Source: Cupriavidus pauculus
Lineage (GTDB): Bacteria > Pseudomonadota > Gammaproteobacteria > Burkholderiales > Burkholderiaceae
Direction of reading: 5' to 3'
Assembly (NCBI RefSeq): GCF_002858765.1
Contig: NZ_PJRP01000009.1
Location: 186,001 to 250,000 of the forward strand
Length of the DNA stretch: 64,000 bases
Position numbers and translations under genes: made by a program
Shown: positions 54,674-64,000 of the stretch, piece after piece
How the letters are laid out: each line of letters opens with the position of its first letter
How positions within the stretch are numbered: position 1 is the stretch's first letter
Notes under the pieces: model-generated
What the model was told of the DNA's origin: nothing
Databases searched by the model: none
Seen by the model: only the letters and a program-made list of their open reading frames with translations

Positions 54674-55291
54674 TCAGGCGCGCGTGGCGATCAGCGCCCC
54701 TGCGCCGATCAGCGTGATGCCGCCTGCGCGCTGCACATTGGTCTGTGCGCGTTGCGACGTCAGGCGCGTGGCCAGCGAGCGTGCCAGCAACGCGTAGACC
54801 ATGGCGTTGGCAGTGGCCAGCACCACGAACGTCGGGATCAGGACCACAGCCTGCGGCCAGAACGCCAGCTTGGCATCAATGAACTGCGGCACAAAGGCCA
54901 CGAAGAACACGATGCTTTTCGGATTCAGCGCAGTCACCAGCCAGGCCTTGGCAAAGCGCTGGCGGCCGCTACCTGACTGCGACGCCACATCGAGCGAGCG
55001 CGCACGGTTGGCCGTGCGCAAGGCCTGCACGCCCAGGTACACCAGATAGGCCGCCCCCGCCCATTTCAGGCCCGTGAACAGCGTGGCCGAGGCTGCCAGG
55101 ACGGCGCCCAGGCCAGCCATCGACAGCGTGAAGGCAGTGAGGTCTCCGGCCGCTACGCCAGCCACCGTGGCATAGGCGCTGCGGCCGCGGTGCGCGAGCG
55201 CATCGCCGATCACCAGCAGGATGGTCGGGCCGGGAATGATCAGCAATACCACGCTGGTCAGTACGAATGTGATCCAGTGTTCAAAGGACAT
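54674..55291 (-). CDS. LysE/RhtB-family exporter
   Basis: This 205-residue inner-membrane protein has about six helices, with [21 protein letters not shown] (about residues 16-36) and [17 protein letters not shown] near 122. It fits the RhtB subgroup that exports threonine, homoserine or related compounds. It shares only family-level similarity with the exporter at 53386-54018. It runs leftward toward rpsU and is divergent from the ABC transporter genes. Ribosome site GAGGAG lies upstream of ATG 55289-55291. Confidence 0.9.
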   Translation of the reverse strand: MSFEHWITFVLTSVVLLIIPGPTILLVIGDALAHRGRSAYATVAGVAAGDLTAFTLSMAGLGAVLAASATLFTGLKWAGAAYLVYLGVQALRTANRARSLDVASQSGSGRQRFAKAWLVTALNPKSIVFFVAFVPQFIDAKLAFWPQAVVLIPTFVVLATANAMVYALLARSLATRLTSQRAQTNVQRAGGITLIGAGALIATRA

Positions 55292-55466
55292 CGGTTCTCC
55301 TCGCTGCGTCGTCGTTGTTCTAAAAACGTCGAGCGTACGCCTGTCCGCCCCGCCCCGCCAGCCCGCCGATATGCCCCTGCGAATGGAATTGTCTTGCTGC
55401 GATGCGCCAACAATGCGTCACGCGATGGCCGGCATAATGGCGGATATCGCTCGCAAGGACTTCGCC

Positions 55467-56378
55467 TTGACTGCCATCCTCCAGATGCGCAATGTGCGCA
55501 AACGCTACGGCGACCAGCTCGTCGTCGACAACCTCGACCTGGAAGTCCAGCCCGGCCAGTGTTTCGGGCTGCTGGGCCCCAACGGCGCCGGCAAGACCAC
55601 CACGCTGCGCATGCTGCTGGGGCTGACCACGCCCGAATCGGGCACGCTGACGCTGTGTGGCGAACCTATCCCGCAGCGCGCCCCGCAGGCCCGCATGCGC
55701 GTGGGCGTGGTGCCGCAGTTCGACAATCTCGACCCCGATTTCTCGGTGATCGAAAACCTGCGCATCTTCGGCCGCTATTTCGGGCTGTCGTCGGCCAGGA
55801 TCGCCGAGCAGGTGCCCCGGCTGCTGGAATTCGCGCGGCTCGAAAACAAGGCCAACGCCCAGGTGCGCGACCTGTCCGGTGGCATGCGCCGACGCCTGAC
55901 CGTGGCGCGCGCGCTGATCAACGATCCCGATCTGCTCGTGATGGACGAGCCCACGACCGGCCTGGATCCACAGGCACGCCACCTGATCTGGGAGCGCCTC
56001 AAGTCGCTGCTTGCCGCGGGCAAGACCATCCTGCTGACCACCCACTTCATGGAAGAGGCCGAACGGCTTTGCAACCACCTGTGCGTGATCGATGCCGGGC
56101 GGAAGATTGCGGAAGGCAAGCCGCACGAACTGATCGACCGGGAAATTGGCTGCGATGTGGTGGAAGTCTACGGCGACGAACTCGAACCCCTGCGCGACAC
56201 GCTGACACCGCTGGCCGACCGCTGCGAAATGCGCGGCGAGACGCTGTTCTGCTACGTGCGCCAGCCCGATACGCTGCTGGCCGCGCTGCACGGCAAGGGC
56301 GGCGTACGCTACCTGCACCGACCCGCCAACCTTGAGGACGTGTTCCTCAAGCTGACCGGCCGCGAGATGAGAGATTGA
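55467..56378 (+). CDS. ABC transporter ATP-binding protein, NodI-like (DRA family)
   Basis: The 303-residue ATPase has Walker [10 protein letters not shown] (near residue 41), Q-loop [10 protein letters not shown], signature LSGGMRRRL, Walker [13 protein letters not shown] and the H-loop [13 protein letters not shown]. It is closest to NodI and DrrA-type exporters. TTG 55467-55469 is chosen because AAGGA lies 7 nt before it; an ATG at 55437 would add ten residues. A NodJ-like permease starts 8 bp after it. Relatives in non-symbiotic Burkholderiaceae are considered ancestral to rhizobial nodIJ. No other nod gene is present, so substrate is unknown. Confidence 0.9.
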   Translation: MTAILQMRNVRKRYGDQLVVDNLDLEVQPGQCFGLLGPNGAGKTTTLRMLLGLTTPESGTLTLCGEPIPQRAPQARMRVGVVPQFDNLDPDFSVIENLRIFGRYFGLSSARIAEQVPRLLEFARLENKANAQVRDLSGGMRRRLTVARALINDPDLLVMDEPTTGLDPQARHLIWERLKSLLAAGKTILLTTHFMEEAERLCNHLCVIDAGRKIAEGKPHELIDREIGCDVVEVYGDELEPLRDTLTPLADRCEMRGETLFCYVRQPDTLLAALHGKGGVRYLHRPANLEDVFLKLTGREMRD

Positions 56379-56385
56379 GAGACGG

Positions 56386-57249
56386 ATGACTGAGATGAGC
56401 GAACAGGATCCACGCAATCCCGACATCGCAATTTCGCCAGGATCTGCGGCGTCGACAGCCCCCCAGCACTATCCCCAGCCCCTGCTGCCCCGCAACGGGC
56501 GCAACTGGATGATGGTCTGGTATCGCAACTACATGGTCTGGAAGAAGCTGGCCATCCCGTCGATGATCGGCAACCTGGCCGATCCGATGATCTACCTGTT
56601 CGGCCTGGGCCTTGGCCTGGGCCTGCTGGTGGGCCAGGTGCATGGCGTGTCGTACATCGCCTTCCTGGCGGCCGGCACCACGGCGTCCAGCGTGATGATG
56701 TCCGCCAGCTTCGAGTCGATGTACTCGGCGTTCTCGCGCATGCACGTGCAACGCACGTGGGAGGCCATCATGCATGCGCCGCTGACGCTGGGCGACGTGG
56801 TGCTGGGGGAAGTGCTCTGGGCCACCAGCAAGGCGGTACTGTCCGGTGCGGCGATCATGATCGTGGCGGGTGTGCTCGGCTATGCGCAGTTCCCAGGCGC
56901 GCTGGCCGCATTGCCCGTGATCGTGCTGGCCGGCATCGCGTTCGCAAGCCTGGCGATGATCGTCACGGCGCTGGCGCCGAGCTACGACTTTTTCATGTTC
57001 TACCAGACGCTAGTGATGACGCCGATGCTGCTGCTGTCAGGCGTATTCTTCCCGCTGGAACAGCTACCCGAAGGCGCACAGAAGGCGACGATGGTCCTAC
57101 CGCTGGCGCACGCCGTGGCGCTGATTCGTCCGTTGATGCTGGGAAGGCCGGTAGAAAACGCCGCAGTCCATCTGGCCGTGCTGACGGCCTATGCGGTGGT
57201 GGCGCTGGTAGTGGCGCTGGTACTGCTGCGCAGACGGCTGCTGCGCTGA
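56386..57249 (+). CDS. ABC-2 type permease, NodJ-like
   Basis: This 287-residue membrane protein has six predicted helices and a cytoplasmic N-terminal tail of about 40 residues (Pro/Ala-rich). It belongs to the ABC-2 family and resembles NodJ: IGNLADPMIYLFGLGLGLG, SASFESMYSAFSRM, ERTWEAIMHAPLTLGDVVLGEV-like and LSGVFFPLEQLP segments are visible. With the ATPase gene 8 bp upstream it forms a complete exporter. The usual role of such pairs is lipo-oligosaccharide, polysaccharide or drug export; here it is not known. Confidence 0.9.
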   Translation: MTEMSEQDPRNPDIAISPGSAASTAPQHYPQPLLPRNGRNWMMVWYRNYMVWKKLAIPSMIGNLADPMIYLFGLGLGLGLLVGQVHGVSYIAFLAAGTTASSVMMSASFESMYSAFSRMHVQRTWEAIMHAPLTLGDVVLGEVLWATSKAVLSGAAIMIVAGVLGYAQFPGALAALPVIVLAGIAFASLAMIVTALAPSYDFFMFYQTLVMTPMLLLSGVFFPLEQLPEGAQKATMVLPLAHAVALIRPLMLGRPVENAAVHLAVLTAYAVVALVVALVLLRRRLLR

Positions 57250-57333
57250 CGCAGCGCCGGGGAAGGTGCCCTCCCCCGCGAATAGGTGCAGGTAGAGGGA
57301 GACGGAAATACAGACGGCCTTACTGGCCCAGGC

Positions 57334-58542
57334 TTACTGACCCAGACCGCGCAGCAGGTCGGCCTTCAGGTCTTCCACCGATTCCAGGCCCACGGCCAGG
57401 CGGATCAGGCCTTCGGTGATGCCGGCGGCGGCCTTCGCCTCCGGCGCCACGCGACCATGCGTGGTCGTGTACGGATGCGTGATCGTCGTGCGGGTGTCAC
57501 CCAGATTGCCCGTGATCGAGCACAGCTTCGTGCTGTCGATCACGCGCCAGGCGTTGGCACGCATCTGTTCCGGCGTATCGCCCTTCAGCTCGAACGACAC
57601 GATCGCCCCGCCACCGCTTTGCTGGCGCTTGGCCACTTCATACTGCGGATGCGACGCCAGCGCCGGATGGAACACGCGGTTCACGGCCGGGTGCGACTCC
57701 AGGAACTGGGCCAGCGCCAGCGCGCTCTGCGAATGGCGCTCCATGCGGATGGCCAGCGTTTCCATGCCCTTGAGCATGACCCAGGCGTTGAACGCCGACA
57801 GCGTCGGACCCGCCGTGCGCACGAACGGGAAGACCTTGCCCATGATGAAATCGTGCTTGCCCAGCACGGCGCCACCTAGTACACGGCCCTGCCCGTCGAT
57901 GTGCTTGGTGGCCGAATGCACCACCACGTCGGCACCGAACTTGATCGGCTGCTGCAGCGCCGGCGAGCAGAAGCAGTTGTCCACCACGAACAGCGCGCCC
58001 GCGTTGTGCGCGATCTCGCCCACGGCCGCGATGTCCGACACCTCGGTCAGCGGGTTCGACGGCGTTTCCAGGAAAAACAGCTTCGTATTGGGCTTCACGG
58101 CCGCACGCCAGGCCGCCAGGTCGGTGCCGTCGACGTAGGTCGTCTCGACACCGAACTTAGCCAGGATCGTGTTGAACAGCGTCATGGTCGACCCGAAGAT
58201 CGAGCGCGAACTGACCAGATGGTCCCCGGCCTGCAGCGTGGCCAGGGCCACCGACAGAATCGCGCTCATGCCCGACGCCGTGGCCATGCAGGCCTCGGCG
58301 CCTTCCAGCGCCGCCAGCCGCGACTGGAACATCGACACCGTCGGATTGGTAAAGCGCGAGTACGTGTAGCCCTCTTCCGAGTTGGCGAAGCGCTCGGCAG
58401 CCTCGGCGGCGCTGTTGAAGCAGAAGCTCGAGGTCAGGTACATCGCCTCGGAGTGCTCCATGAACTCGCCAGTGCGCAGTGTGCCGGCGCGCACGCCAAG
58501 GGTGTCAATGCCGTAGGACTCCGGCCGGAACGGTTCGCTCAT
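57334..58542 (-). CDS. metZ: O-succinylhomoserine sulfhydrylase MetZ
   Basis: MetZ makes homocysteine directly from O-succinylhomoserine and sulfide, a PLP enzyme of the Cys/Met metabolism family. In the 402-residue protein the PLP lysine is Lys213 (HSATKHIDGQGR). ATASGMSAI and TPSNPLTEVSDI bind cofactor phosphate and ring, and GNLGDTRTTITHPYTTTHGR is typical of the C-terminal domain. It lies 32 bp downstream of purF in the accD-folC-dedD-cvpA-purF-metZ row, the standard Burkholderiales order. No riboswitch is visible in that short gap. Confidence 0.96.
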   Translation of the reverse strand: MSEPFRPESYGIDTLGVRAGTLRTGEFMEHSEAMYLTSSFCFNSAAEAAERFANSEEGYTYSRFTNPTVSMFQSRLAALEGAEACMATASGMSAILSVALATLQAGDHLVSSRSIFGSTMTLFNTILAKFGVETTYVDGTDLAAWRAAVKPNTKLFFLETPSNPLTEVSDIAAVGEIAHNAGALFVVDNCFCSPALQQPIKFGADVVVHSATKHIDGQGRVLGGAVLGKHDFIMGKVFPFVRTAGPTLSAFNAWVMLKGMETLAIRMERHSQSALALAQFLESHPAVNRVFHPALASHPQYEVAKRQQSGGGAIVSFELKGDTPEQMRANAWRVIDSTKLCSITGNLGDTRTTITHPYTTTHGRVAPEAKAAAGITEGLIRLAVGLESVEDLKADLLRGLGQ

Positions 58543-58574
58543 GCTGCTGTGCTGCCCAATGTGACAGATTGCTG

Positions 58575-60107
58575 TTATTCGTTGCTGCTCGAACGCTGCA
58601 GGTGCAACTGCGAACGTTCGGTTTCGCCGCCGTTGGTGCCTTCACGCTCGGCCTGGCTGCGCGCCGTTTCCAGGCGGTCCAGATAGGCTTCGTCGATGTC
58701 GCCGGTGATGTACTTGCCATCGAAGCACGACGCGTCGAAGTCACGCAGGTTCGGGTTGATGTCGCGCACGGCCTGCTTCATCGCTTCGACGTCCTGGTAC
58801 ACGAGCTGGTCGGCGCCGATCATGCGCGCCACTTCCTCGTCGGTGCGGCCATGGGCCACCAGCTCGGCACGCGTGGGCATGTCGATGCCGTACACGTTCG
58901 GGAACTTCACCGGCGGCGCAGCCGACGCGAAGATCACCTTCTTGGCGCCGGCGTCGCGGGCCATCTGCACGATCTCGAACGACGTGGTGCCGCGCACGAT
59001 CGAGTCGTCGACGATCAGCACGTTCTTGCCCTGGAACTCCACGCCCATCGCGTTGAGCTTCTGGCGTACCGACTTCTTGCGCACCGCCTGGCCCGGCATG
59101 ATGAACGTGCGGCCCACGTAGCGGTTCTTGAAGAAGCCTTCGCGGTACGGCACGCCCAGTGCATTGGCCACCTGCATGGCGGCCGGGCGGCTCGAATCGG
59201 GAATCGGCATGACCACGTCGATCTCGCCGGCCGGCACTTCGCGGCGGATCTTCTCGGCCAGGTAGTCGCCCATGCGCAGACGGGCGTCGTACACCGGCAC
59301 GCCGTCGATGCATGAGTCCGGACGGGCCAGGTACACGAATTCAAAGATGCAGGGCGTCAGTTGCGGATTCTCGGCGCACTGCTTGCTGTGGAACTTGCCG
59401 TCCAGGTCGATGAAGATCGCCTCGCCCGGCGCCACGTCGCGCTCCATGGTGTAGCCCATGCCTTCGAGCGCCACCGATTCCGAGGCAATCAGGTATTCCT
59501 TGCCGGTCGGCGTGTCGACGCTGCCGATGCACAGCGGGCGGATGCCGAACGGATCGCGCACGGCCAGCAGGCCATAGCCCGAGATCTGCGCGGTGATGGC
59601 GTAGGCGCCCTTCACGCGGCGATGCATGCCGCTGACCGCCGTGAAGATGGTCTCCGGCTCCAGCGCCTTGCCGTTGCTGGCGCGCTGCAGTTCGTCGGCC
59701 AGCACGTTCAGCAGCACTTCGGAATCCGAATGCGTGTTGATGTGGCGACGGTCGCGGCGGAACATCTCCTCGCGCAGCTGTTCCGAGTTGGTCAGGTTGC
59801 CGTTGTGGGCCAGCATGATGCCGTACGGCGCGTTCACGTAGAACGGCTGGGCTTCTTCCTCGCTGGATGCGGAGCCGGCGGTCGGGTAACGCACCTGGCC
59901 GATACCGGACGTGCCCGGCAGGCCGCGCATGTTGCGCGTGCGGAACACGTCGCGCACCAGGCCGTTGGCCTTGTGCATGTGGAAGGTGCTGCCATTGGCC
60001 GTGGCGATGCCGGCTGCATCCTGTCCGCGGTGTTGCAACAGCAGCAGGCTGTCATAAATGAGTTGGTTGACAGGGCTGGTGGAAACCACGCCGACGATAC
60101 CGCACAT
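58575..60107 (-). CDS. purF: Amidophosphoribosyltransferase PurF
   Basis: PurF commits PRPP to purine synthesis by making 5-phosphoribosylamine with ammonia from glutamine. The 510-residue protein begins MCGIVGVV, with Cys2 as the N-terminal glutaminase nucleophile after Met removal and no propeptide. The NGNLTN region and the PRPP loop VLIVDDSIVRGTTS (about residues 360-373) are clear. It lies downstream of cvpA (116 bp) and before metZ, as in E. coli for cvpA-purF. Confidence 0.98.
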   Translation of the reverse strand: MCGIVGVVSTSPVNQLIYDSLLLLQHRGQDAAGIATANGSTFHMHKANGLVRDVFRTRNMRGLPGTSGIGQVRYPTAGSASSEEEAQPFYVNAPYGIMLAHNGNLTNSEQLREEMFRRDRRHINTHSDSEVLLNVLADELQRASNGKALEPETIFTAVSGMHRRVKGAYAITAQISGYGLLAVRDPFGIRPLCIGSVDTPTGKEYLIASESVALEGMGYTMERDVAPGEAIFIDLDGKFHSKQCAENPQLTPCIFEFVYLARPDSCIDGVPVYDARLRMGDYLAEKIRREVPAGEIDVVMPIPDSSRPAAMQVANALGVPYREGFFKNRYVGRTFIMPGQAVRKKSVRQKLNAMGVEFQGKNVLIVDDSIVRGTTSFEIVQMARDAGAKKVIFASAAPPVKFPNVYGIDMPTRAELVAHGRTDEEVARMIGADQLVYQDVEAMKQAVRDINPNLRDFDASCFDGKYITGDIDEAYLDRLETARSQAEREGTNGGETERSQLHLQRSSSNE

Positions 60108-60223
60108 GCCGAACTCCCAGGAAAGGCAAATTGATTCAGGGGCGCTGCTCCGTCATGTACGCGACGGAACTGCGTTGATACTGCGCCGCGAGCGCCGAAC
60201 GTTCAAGCACTCGCGTCTTCGAT

Positions 60224-60721
60224 TCAGGTCTTCACGTACTTGGCCAGGTCGGGCGGCAGCCATTGGCGCAGCTCGCCCATCGCCTGGATCACATACGGGC
60301 GCGACACTGCGTCGCGCCAGAACGGTTCCTCCGGCAGCTTCGTGAGCCCCGCCAGCACGACGACCAGCATCACGATCAGCACACCCCGCGCCAGGCCGAA
60401 CACCAGGCCCAGGCCACGATCCGCCGGCTTCAGGCCGGTGGTTTCCAGCAACTGGCCCAGAATGGCTCCCGCCAGCGCCGACACGATCCACGTGCCGAAG
60501 AACACAGCCAGGAAACCCAGCGCACTGCGCGTCAGCTCGCCGCCCGGCAGCGATTCCGGCATCCATTTCGCGGCCATGCCGCCAAAGTGATAGGCCAGCA
60601 CAAACGCCACGACCCAGCCCACCAGCGCCAGCACCTCGCGCACCAGGCCGCGCAGCACGCCGATCAGTGCAGACGCCACCAGAATGAAGGCCACGCCATA
60701 GTCAAAGAAAGTAAAAGCCAT
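60224..60721 (-). CDS. cvpA: CvpA-family membrane protein
   Basis: The 165-residue inner-membrane protein has four hydrophobic segments (beginning FFDYGVAFILVASALIG, then VREVLALVGWVVAFVLAYHFG, LGFLAVFFGTWIVSALAGAIL and a fourth near 103-123). CvpA was named for colicin V production in E. coli. Its basic role remains unclear; links to envelope stability have been reported. It is fixed in place immediately upstream of purF. Confidence 0.93.
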   Translation of the reverse strand: MAFTFFDYGVAFILVASALIGVLRGLVREVLALVGWVVAFVLAYHFGGMAAKWMPESLPGGELTRSALGFLAVFFGTWIVSALAGAILGQLLETTGLKPADRGLGLVFGLARGVLIVMLVVVLAGLTKLPEEPFWRDAVSRPYVIQAMGELRQWLPPDLAKYVKT

Positions 60722-60828
60722 GCGTGCGATGCGGGTTCCTGTCAGATGGGGGCAAACTGCCGCCCTGCAATTGGTACGTAATCGGGACGTGTATGGGGAC
60801 GTGATCGGCTACGTCGCTGCCCGGGACG

Positions 60829-61584
60829 TTACTGCTCCACCACCTTCGAGGTCAGGCCGATCGACCGCACTTTCCTGTCGGCCGCATCGGCGGCATCGCG
60901 GCTGGTGAACGGACCCGCGCGCAGCAGGATGCGGTCGCCGTCGGCCATCGTCTTCTTTTCCACAAACGCCGGCACCTTGCTCTCCTTGAGCTTGGCCAGC
61001 CAGTTCTTGGCGCGTTCCTCCGAAGAGAACGCACCGATCAGGATCAGATATTTGGTATTGGCGGCAGCCGGCTTGGCCTCGGCGGGCTTGGTCTCGGCCA
61101 CCTTCGTTTCGGCCTTGGCATCGGTCTTCGCATCAGCCTTGACCTCGGGCCTGGCGTCGGCCTTCGGCTTGTCAGCGGCCGGCGTGGTGACGATTTCCTC
61201 GCCTGCATCGAGCGCGGCGTCGTTGCGGCCGGCATTGGCGGAAGGCGGCAGCGCCTGCGCCTTGCGTGCCTCGACCTTGGGCTTCTGCGCGCCCTGGCCG
61301 TTGGCCACGCTGACGGCCACGTCGTCGGAGACGGGGCGTGGCTTGTGCTCGAACACGATCGGCAGCACGATCACCGCGGCCGCGAGCAGCACCACGGCGC
61401 CGATCAGGCGGCGGCGTGCGCGTTGTTTCTGGGGAAAGTCGGGATCGAGGGTATCGTCCGCGTAGTCGTCGGCCGGACGGCGCGACGCGCCGATGCCGGC
61501 GCCGGTTTCCGCACGCGTACGGCGACCGCGTTCGGGTGCCGGGTCAGTGCCCTTGCGGGACGAGAACAGCGAAAGCAGGCCCAT
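60829..61584 (-). CDS. dedD: SPOR-domain membrane protein (DedD-like)
   Basis: The 251-residue protein has a cytoplasmic basic tail, one membrane helix at about residues 58-77 (RRRLIGAVVLLAAAVIVLPIVF) and a Lys/Ala/Glu-rich periplasmic linker (KPKADARPEVKADAKTDAKAE). A C-terminal SPOR domain (YLILIGAFSSEERAKNWLAKLKE, near 178-200) completes it. SPOR domains bind denuded glycan strands at the division septum. The position between folC and cvpA is that of dedD in E. coli. ATG 61582-61584 gives MGLLSLF; an in-frame start at 61632 is less likely. Confidence 0.9.
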   Translation of the reverse strand: MGLLSLFSSRKGTDPAPERGRRTRAETGAGIGASRRPADDYADDTLDPDFPQKQRARRRLIGAVVLLAAAVIVLPIVFEHKPRPVSDDVAVSVANGQGAQKPKVEARKAQALPPSANAGRNDAALDAGEEIVTTPAADKPKADARPEVKADAKTDAKAETKVAETKPAEAKPAAANTKYLILIGAFSSEERAKNWLAKLKESKVPAFVEKKTMADGDRILLRAGPFTSRDAADAADRKVRSIGLTSKVVEQ

Positions 61585-61656
61585 AGATGCCCAAAGAGTG
61601 GTGTTCGGTGTGATGCGTTCCGGCCCGGGCATTCAGCCAGGAATCCAGACTGGCAT

Positions 61657-62967
61657 TCAGTTGGCCTGCGTGGCGCGATATGCCATCACGCCAGCCACGG
61701 TATAGAACGATCCGAAGACCAGGATTCTATCATTCTCGGTTGCTCTCTCGATGGCATCGCGATACGCCAGTTCCGGACTTGAGAAGCACGCGGCGGTGTT
61801 GTCCGGCCCTTCCCGGAAGCCCGTGGTGTCCAATGCCTCGCGCAGGTCACTGGCCGATGCGCCGCGCTCCGTGGGCAGGTCGCACAGGCACCAGTGGTCG
61901 ACCTTGTCCGCCACGTGGCGCAGTACGCCGGCAATGTCCTTGTCCGCCATCGCGCCGAACACCGCGTAGGTGTAGCGGAAAAACCCCATGTTCTCCATGT
62001 TCTGCCCCAGCGTGGCCGCGGCATGGGGATTGTGCGCCACATCGAGGATAACGGCCGGACGCCCCGGCATCACCTGGAAGCGGCCCGGCAGTTCCACGAA
62101 AGCCAGCCCGTTGCGCACTTCCTGCGCGCTGACCGGCAGGCGCGGGCGCATGGCCTGCAGCGCAGCCAGCGCCGCCGACGCGTTCAGTAGCTGGTTGGCG
62201 CCACGCAGCGCCGGGTAGCCCAGGCCGTTGAGCTTGCGGTCGCGGCCGGTCCAGTCCCATTGCTGGCGCTCCTGGCCCGGCGCGGCCTGGTGGCGGAAAT
62301 CGCGGCCCACCAGCCACAGGTCGGCGCCGATGGCCTCGGCATGGTCGATCAACGATTGCGGCGGCAGGGGATCGCCGCAGATCGCCGGCACATTGGGACG
62401 GAAGATGCCGGCCTTCTCGTAGCCGATCTTCTCGCGCGTGTCGCCCAGGTACTGGGTATGGTCGATGTCCACGCTGGTGATGACCGCACAGTCCGTATCG
62501 ATCACATTGACGGCGTCGAGCCGGCCGCCCAGGCCCACCTCAAGGACGATCGCGTCCAGCCCGGCCGACGCGAACATATGCATGATGGCCAGCGTCGTGA
62601 ACTCGAAGTACGTCAGGCTGACCGGATCGGCAAAGCTCGTGCGGGCGCGCTCCACGGCCTCGAAGTGCGGCAGCAGCTGTGCGTCGGTGGCCTGCTCGCC
62701 GTTCAGGCGGGCGCGCTCGTTGAACGTGATCAGGTGCGGCGACGTATGCAGGCCCACCTTGTAGCCGGCCTCCAGCAGGATGCATTCGAGCATCGCACAG
62801 GTCGACCCCTTGCCGTTGGTGCCGCCGACGGTGAACACCACGGCGTCGATGCGCAGTCCCAGCGCTTCCTTGACGCGCGTGATACGCGTCAAACCCATGT
62901 CGATGCCCACAGGATGGGCGGTTTCCAGGTGTTGAAGCCAGTCGGGGAGTGTGTGGAAGATGGGCAT
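61657..62967 (-). CDS. folC: Bifunctional folylpolyglutamate/dihydrofolate synthase FolC
   Basis: FolC joins glutamate to dihydropteroate and extends the polyglutamate tail of folates. The 436-residue Mur-ligase-family protein has the ATP loop GGTNGKGSTCAMLE (about residues 48-61), the omega loop TSPHLITFNERARLNG and VEVGLGGRLDAVN. It also has DVDHTQYLG-like ITSVDIDHTQYLGDTREKIGYEKAGIFR, and PAVILDVAHNPHAA near 308. It is downstream of accD, as in E. coli accD-folC-dedD-cvpA-purF. The terminator between accD and folC suggests folC also has its own promoter or that read-through occurs. Confidence 0.97.
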   Translation of the reverse strand: MPIFHTLPDWLQHLETAHPVGIDMGLTRITRVKEALGLRIDAVVFTVGGTNGKGSTCAMLECILLEAGYKVGLHTSPHLITFNERARLNGEQATDAQLLPHFEAVERARTSFADPVSLTYFEFTTLAIMHMFASAGLDAIVLEVGLGGRLDAVNVIDTDCAVITSVDIDHTQYLGDTREKIGYEKAGIFRPNVPAICGDPLPPQSLIDHAEAIGADLWLVGRDFRHQAAPGQERQQWDWTGRDRKLNGLGYPALRGANQLLNASAALAALQAMRPRLPVSAQEVRNGLAFVELPGRFQVMPGRPAVILDVAHNPHAAATLGQNMENMGFFRYTYAVFGAMADKDIAGVLRHVADKVDHWCLCDLPTERGASASDLREALDTTGFREGPDNTAACFSSPELAYRDAIERATENDRILVFGSFYTVAGVMAYRATQAN

Positions 62968-62983
62968 GCTGAATTACGACACG

Positions 62984-63022
62984 ACTAAAAACAAAATGGC
63001 GCGGGTTGGTACCCGCGCCATT
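62984..63022 (-). terminator. Terminator between accD and folC
   Basis: AATGGCGCGGGT-TGGT-ACCCGCGCCATT (62995-63022) has a 12-bp stem. On the minus strand it is followed by TTGTTTTTAG. It is 24 bp after the accD stop. Confidence 0.9.
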
Positions 63023-63045
63023 GTCCTGCAAATCACGCTACCGCG

Positions 63046-63918
63046 TCAGGCGACTGCGTCGGCAGGCTGCTTCTGCAGCAGCGCCAGCAGCTGGGCCAGC
63101 TCCGCACGCAGGCGGCGACGGTCGACGATCATGTCGATGGCGCCCTTCTGCAGCAGGAATTCGGCGCGCTGGAAGCCTTCCGGCAGCTTCTCGCGTACGG
63201 TCTGCTCGATCACGCGCGGGCCGGCAAAGCCGATCAGCGCCTTGGGCTCGGCAATCACCACGTCGCCCAGGAACGCGAACGACGCCGACACGCCACCCAT
63301 AGTCGGGTCGGTCAGCACGCTGATGAACGGCAGCTTGGCATTCGCCAGCTGGTTCAGCATGGCCGTGGTCTTGGCCATCTGCATCAGCGACAACAGGCTT
63401 TCCTGCATGCGCGCACCGCCCGTGGCGGTCACGCAGATGAACGGCACCTTCTGCTCCAGCGCGGCCTGCGCGCCACGCGCGAAGCGCTCGCCCACCACCG
63501 AGCCCATCGACCCGCCCATGAACTCGAACTCGAAGCAGGCCACGACCACCGGAATCGTATGGATCGCGCCACCCACGACCACCATCGCGTCGGTCTCGCC
63601 CGTGTCATCCATGGCGGCCTTGATGCGGTCCGGGTACTTCTTCGTGTCCTTGAACTTCAGCGCGTCCACCGGCACGATTTCCTGGCCGATCTCGAAACGG
63701 CCTTCGGCGTCCAGCAGCTTGTCCAGGCGCTCGCGCGACCGGATACGCATATGGTGGTCGCACTTCGGGCAGACGTGCAGATTGGCTTCCACGTCGGTGC
63801 GGTACAGCGTCGACTCGCACGACGGGCACTTGACCCACAGCCCTTCCGGAATGCCCTTGCGGGTGGAGGGGTCGGTCTGTTGAATCTTGGGAGGCAGGAG
63901 TTTATCCAACCAGCTCAT
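63046..63918 (-). CDS. accD: Acetyl-CoA carboxylase carboxyltransferase subunit beta AccD
   Basis: AccD with AccA transfers the carboxyl group from carboxybiotin to acetyl-CoA, giving malonyl-CoA for fatty-acid synthesis. The 290-residue protein has the N-terminal zinc ribbon Cys31, Cys34, Cys50 and Cys53. The crotonase-like core has [33 protein letters not shown] and [23 protein letters not shown] 63916-63918 is preceded by AAAGGAG, settling the start; a longer frame to 63981 is unlikely. The remaining 82 bp to the window edge show no gene. Confidence 0.97.
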   Translation of the reverse strand: MSWLDKLLPPKIQQTDPSTRKGIPEGLWVKCPSCESTLYRTDVEANLHVCPKCDHHMRIRSRERLDKLLDAEGRFEIGQEIVPVDALKFKDTKKYPDRIKAAMDDTGETDAMVVVGGAIHTIPVVVACFEFEFMGGSMGSVVGERFARGAQAALEQKVPFICVTATGGARMQESLLSLMQMAKTTAMLNQLANAKLPFISVLTDPTMGGVSASFAFLGDVVIAEPKALIGFAGPRVIEQTVREKLPEGFQRAEFLLQKGAIDMIVDRRRLRAELAQLLALLQKQPADAVA

Positions 63919-64000
63919 GAAAGCTCCTTTCGGATAGCTGCCGCCCGCGCATCGACGGCCCCTTTCTCGGGGGGCGGACACAGGGACGGCAGGGAATCAG

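Noticed and set aside
55467..57249. Symbiosis island signature from NodIJ-like genes
   Set aside because: No other nod, nif or mobility genes are present, and flanking genes are core. This family is widespread in free-living Burkholderiaceae.

Overview
The window is chromosomal core DNA from a high-GC betaproteobacterium, most likely Burkholderiaceae of the Cupriavidus/Ralstonia type. Supporting signs are an EF-P with Arg32 next to the arginine rhamnosyltransferase EarP, a PXPV-repeat secreted protein, a MetZ-type sulfhydrylase, an rpoE-rseA-mucB-mucD cluster, and the gene order accD-folC-dedD-cvpA-purF-metZ. I see no insertion sequence, prophage, CRISPR array, integrase or toxin-antitoxin pair. 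Almost every gene is a recognisable housekeeping gene, and genus assignment is inference from gene content.

Layout. 1-5.0 kb: a cut-off GlcG-like gene, two small secreted proteins (one made of 12-13-residue repeats, one PXPV/His-rich), tRNA-Leu, the divergent yeiH/yeiE pair and a CPA2 antiporter. 5.3-8.8 kb: tRNA-Cys, two identical tRNA-Gly, pgsA and uvrC. 8.9-10.8 kb: earP and efp. 10.8-18.9 kb: a tightly packed leftward block lepA-lepB-DUF4845-rnc-era-recO-pdxJ-acpS-nagZ (translation, secretion, RNA processing, cofactors, wall recycling). 19.2-23.3 kb: the sigma-E envelope stress operon. 23.5-30.5 kb: fatty-acid synthesis, yceD-rpmF-plsX-fabH-fabD-fabG-acpP-fabF.

30.6-35.4 kb: maf and a tetrapyrrole-methylase protein rightward, then leftward rluC-gph-Rieske-sppA. 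35.4-39.5 kb: RNase E behind an unusually long non-coding stretch. 39.7-42.8 kb: moaA-mobA-moeA for molybdenum cofactor. 43.1-50.0 kb: leftward genes for a secreted protein, pncB, lutC, an NhaD-like antiporter, a 2-hydroxyacid dehydrogenase and rmuC. 50.5-52.0 kb: 7Fe ferredoxin and a flavin ferredoxin-NADP reductase. 52.1-55.3 kb: tRNA-Asn with tandem promoters, an AraC regulator, two LysE-type exporters and rpsU with a structured leader. 55.5-63.9 kb: a NodIJ-like ABC pair, then leftward accD-folC-dedD-cvpA-purF-metZ.

The points that reward a second look are mostly regulatory. A 16-nt element is shared by the tRNA-Gly and tRNA-Asn promoters. The RNase E and S21 genes have long, hairpin-rich leaders. 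rluC may give a leaderless message. There is a long hairpin between acpP and fabF, a candidate sigma-E promoter before rpoE, and an AT-rich palindrome between convergent genes. I found no convincing new multi-gene system. All start sites and regulatory calls are by eye.
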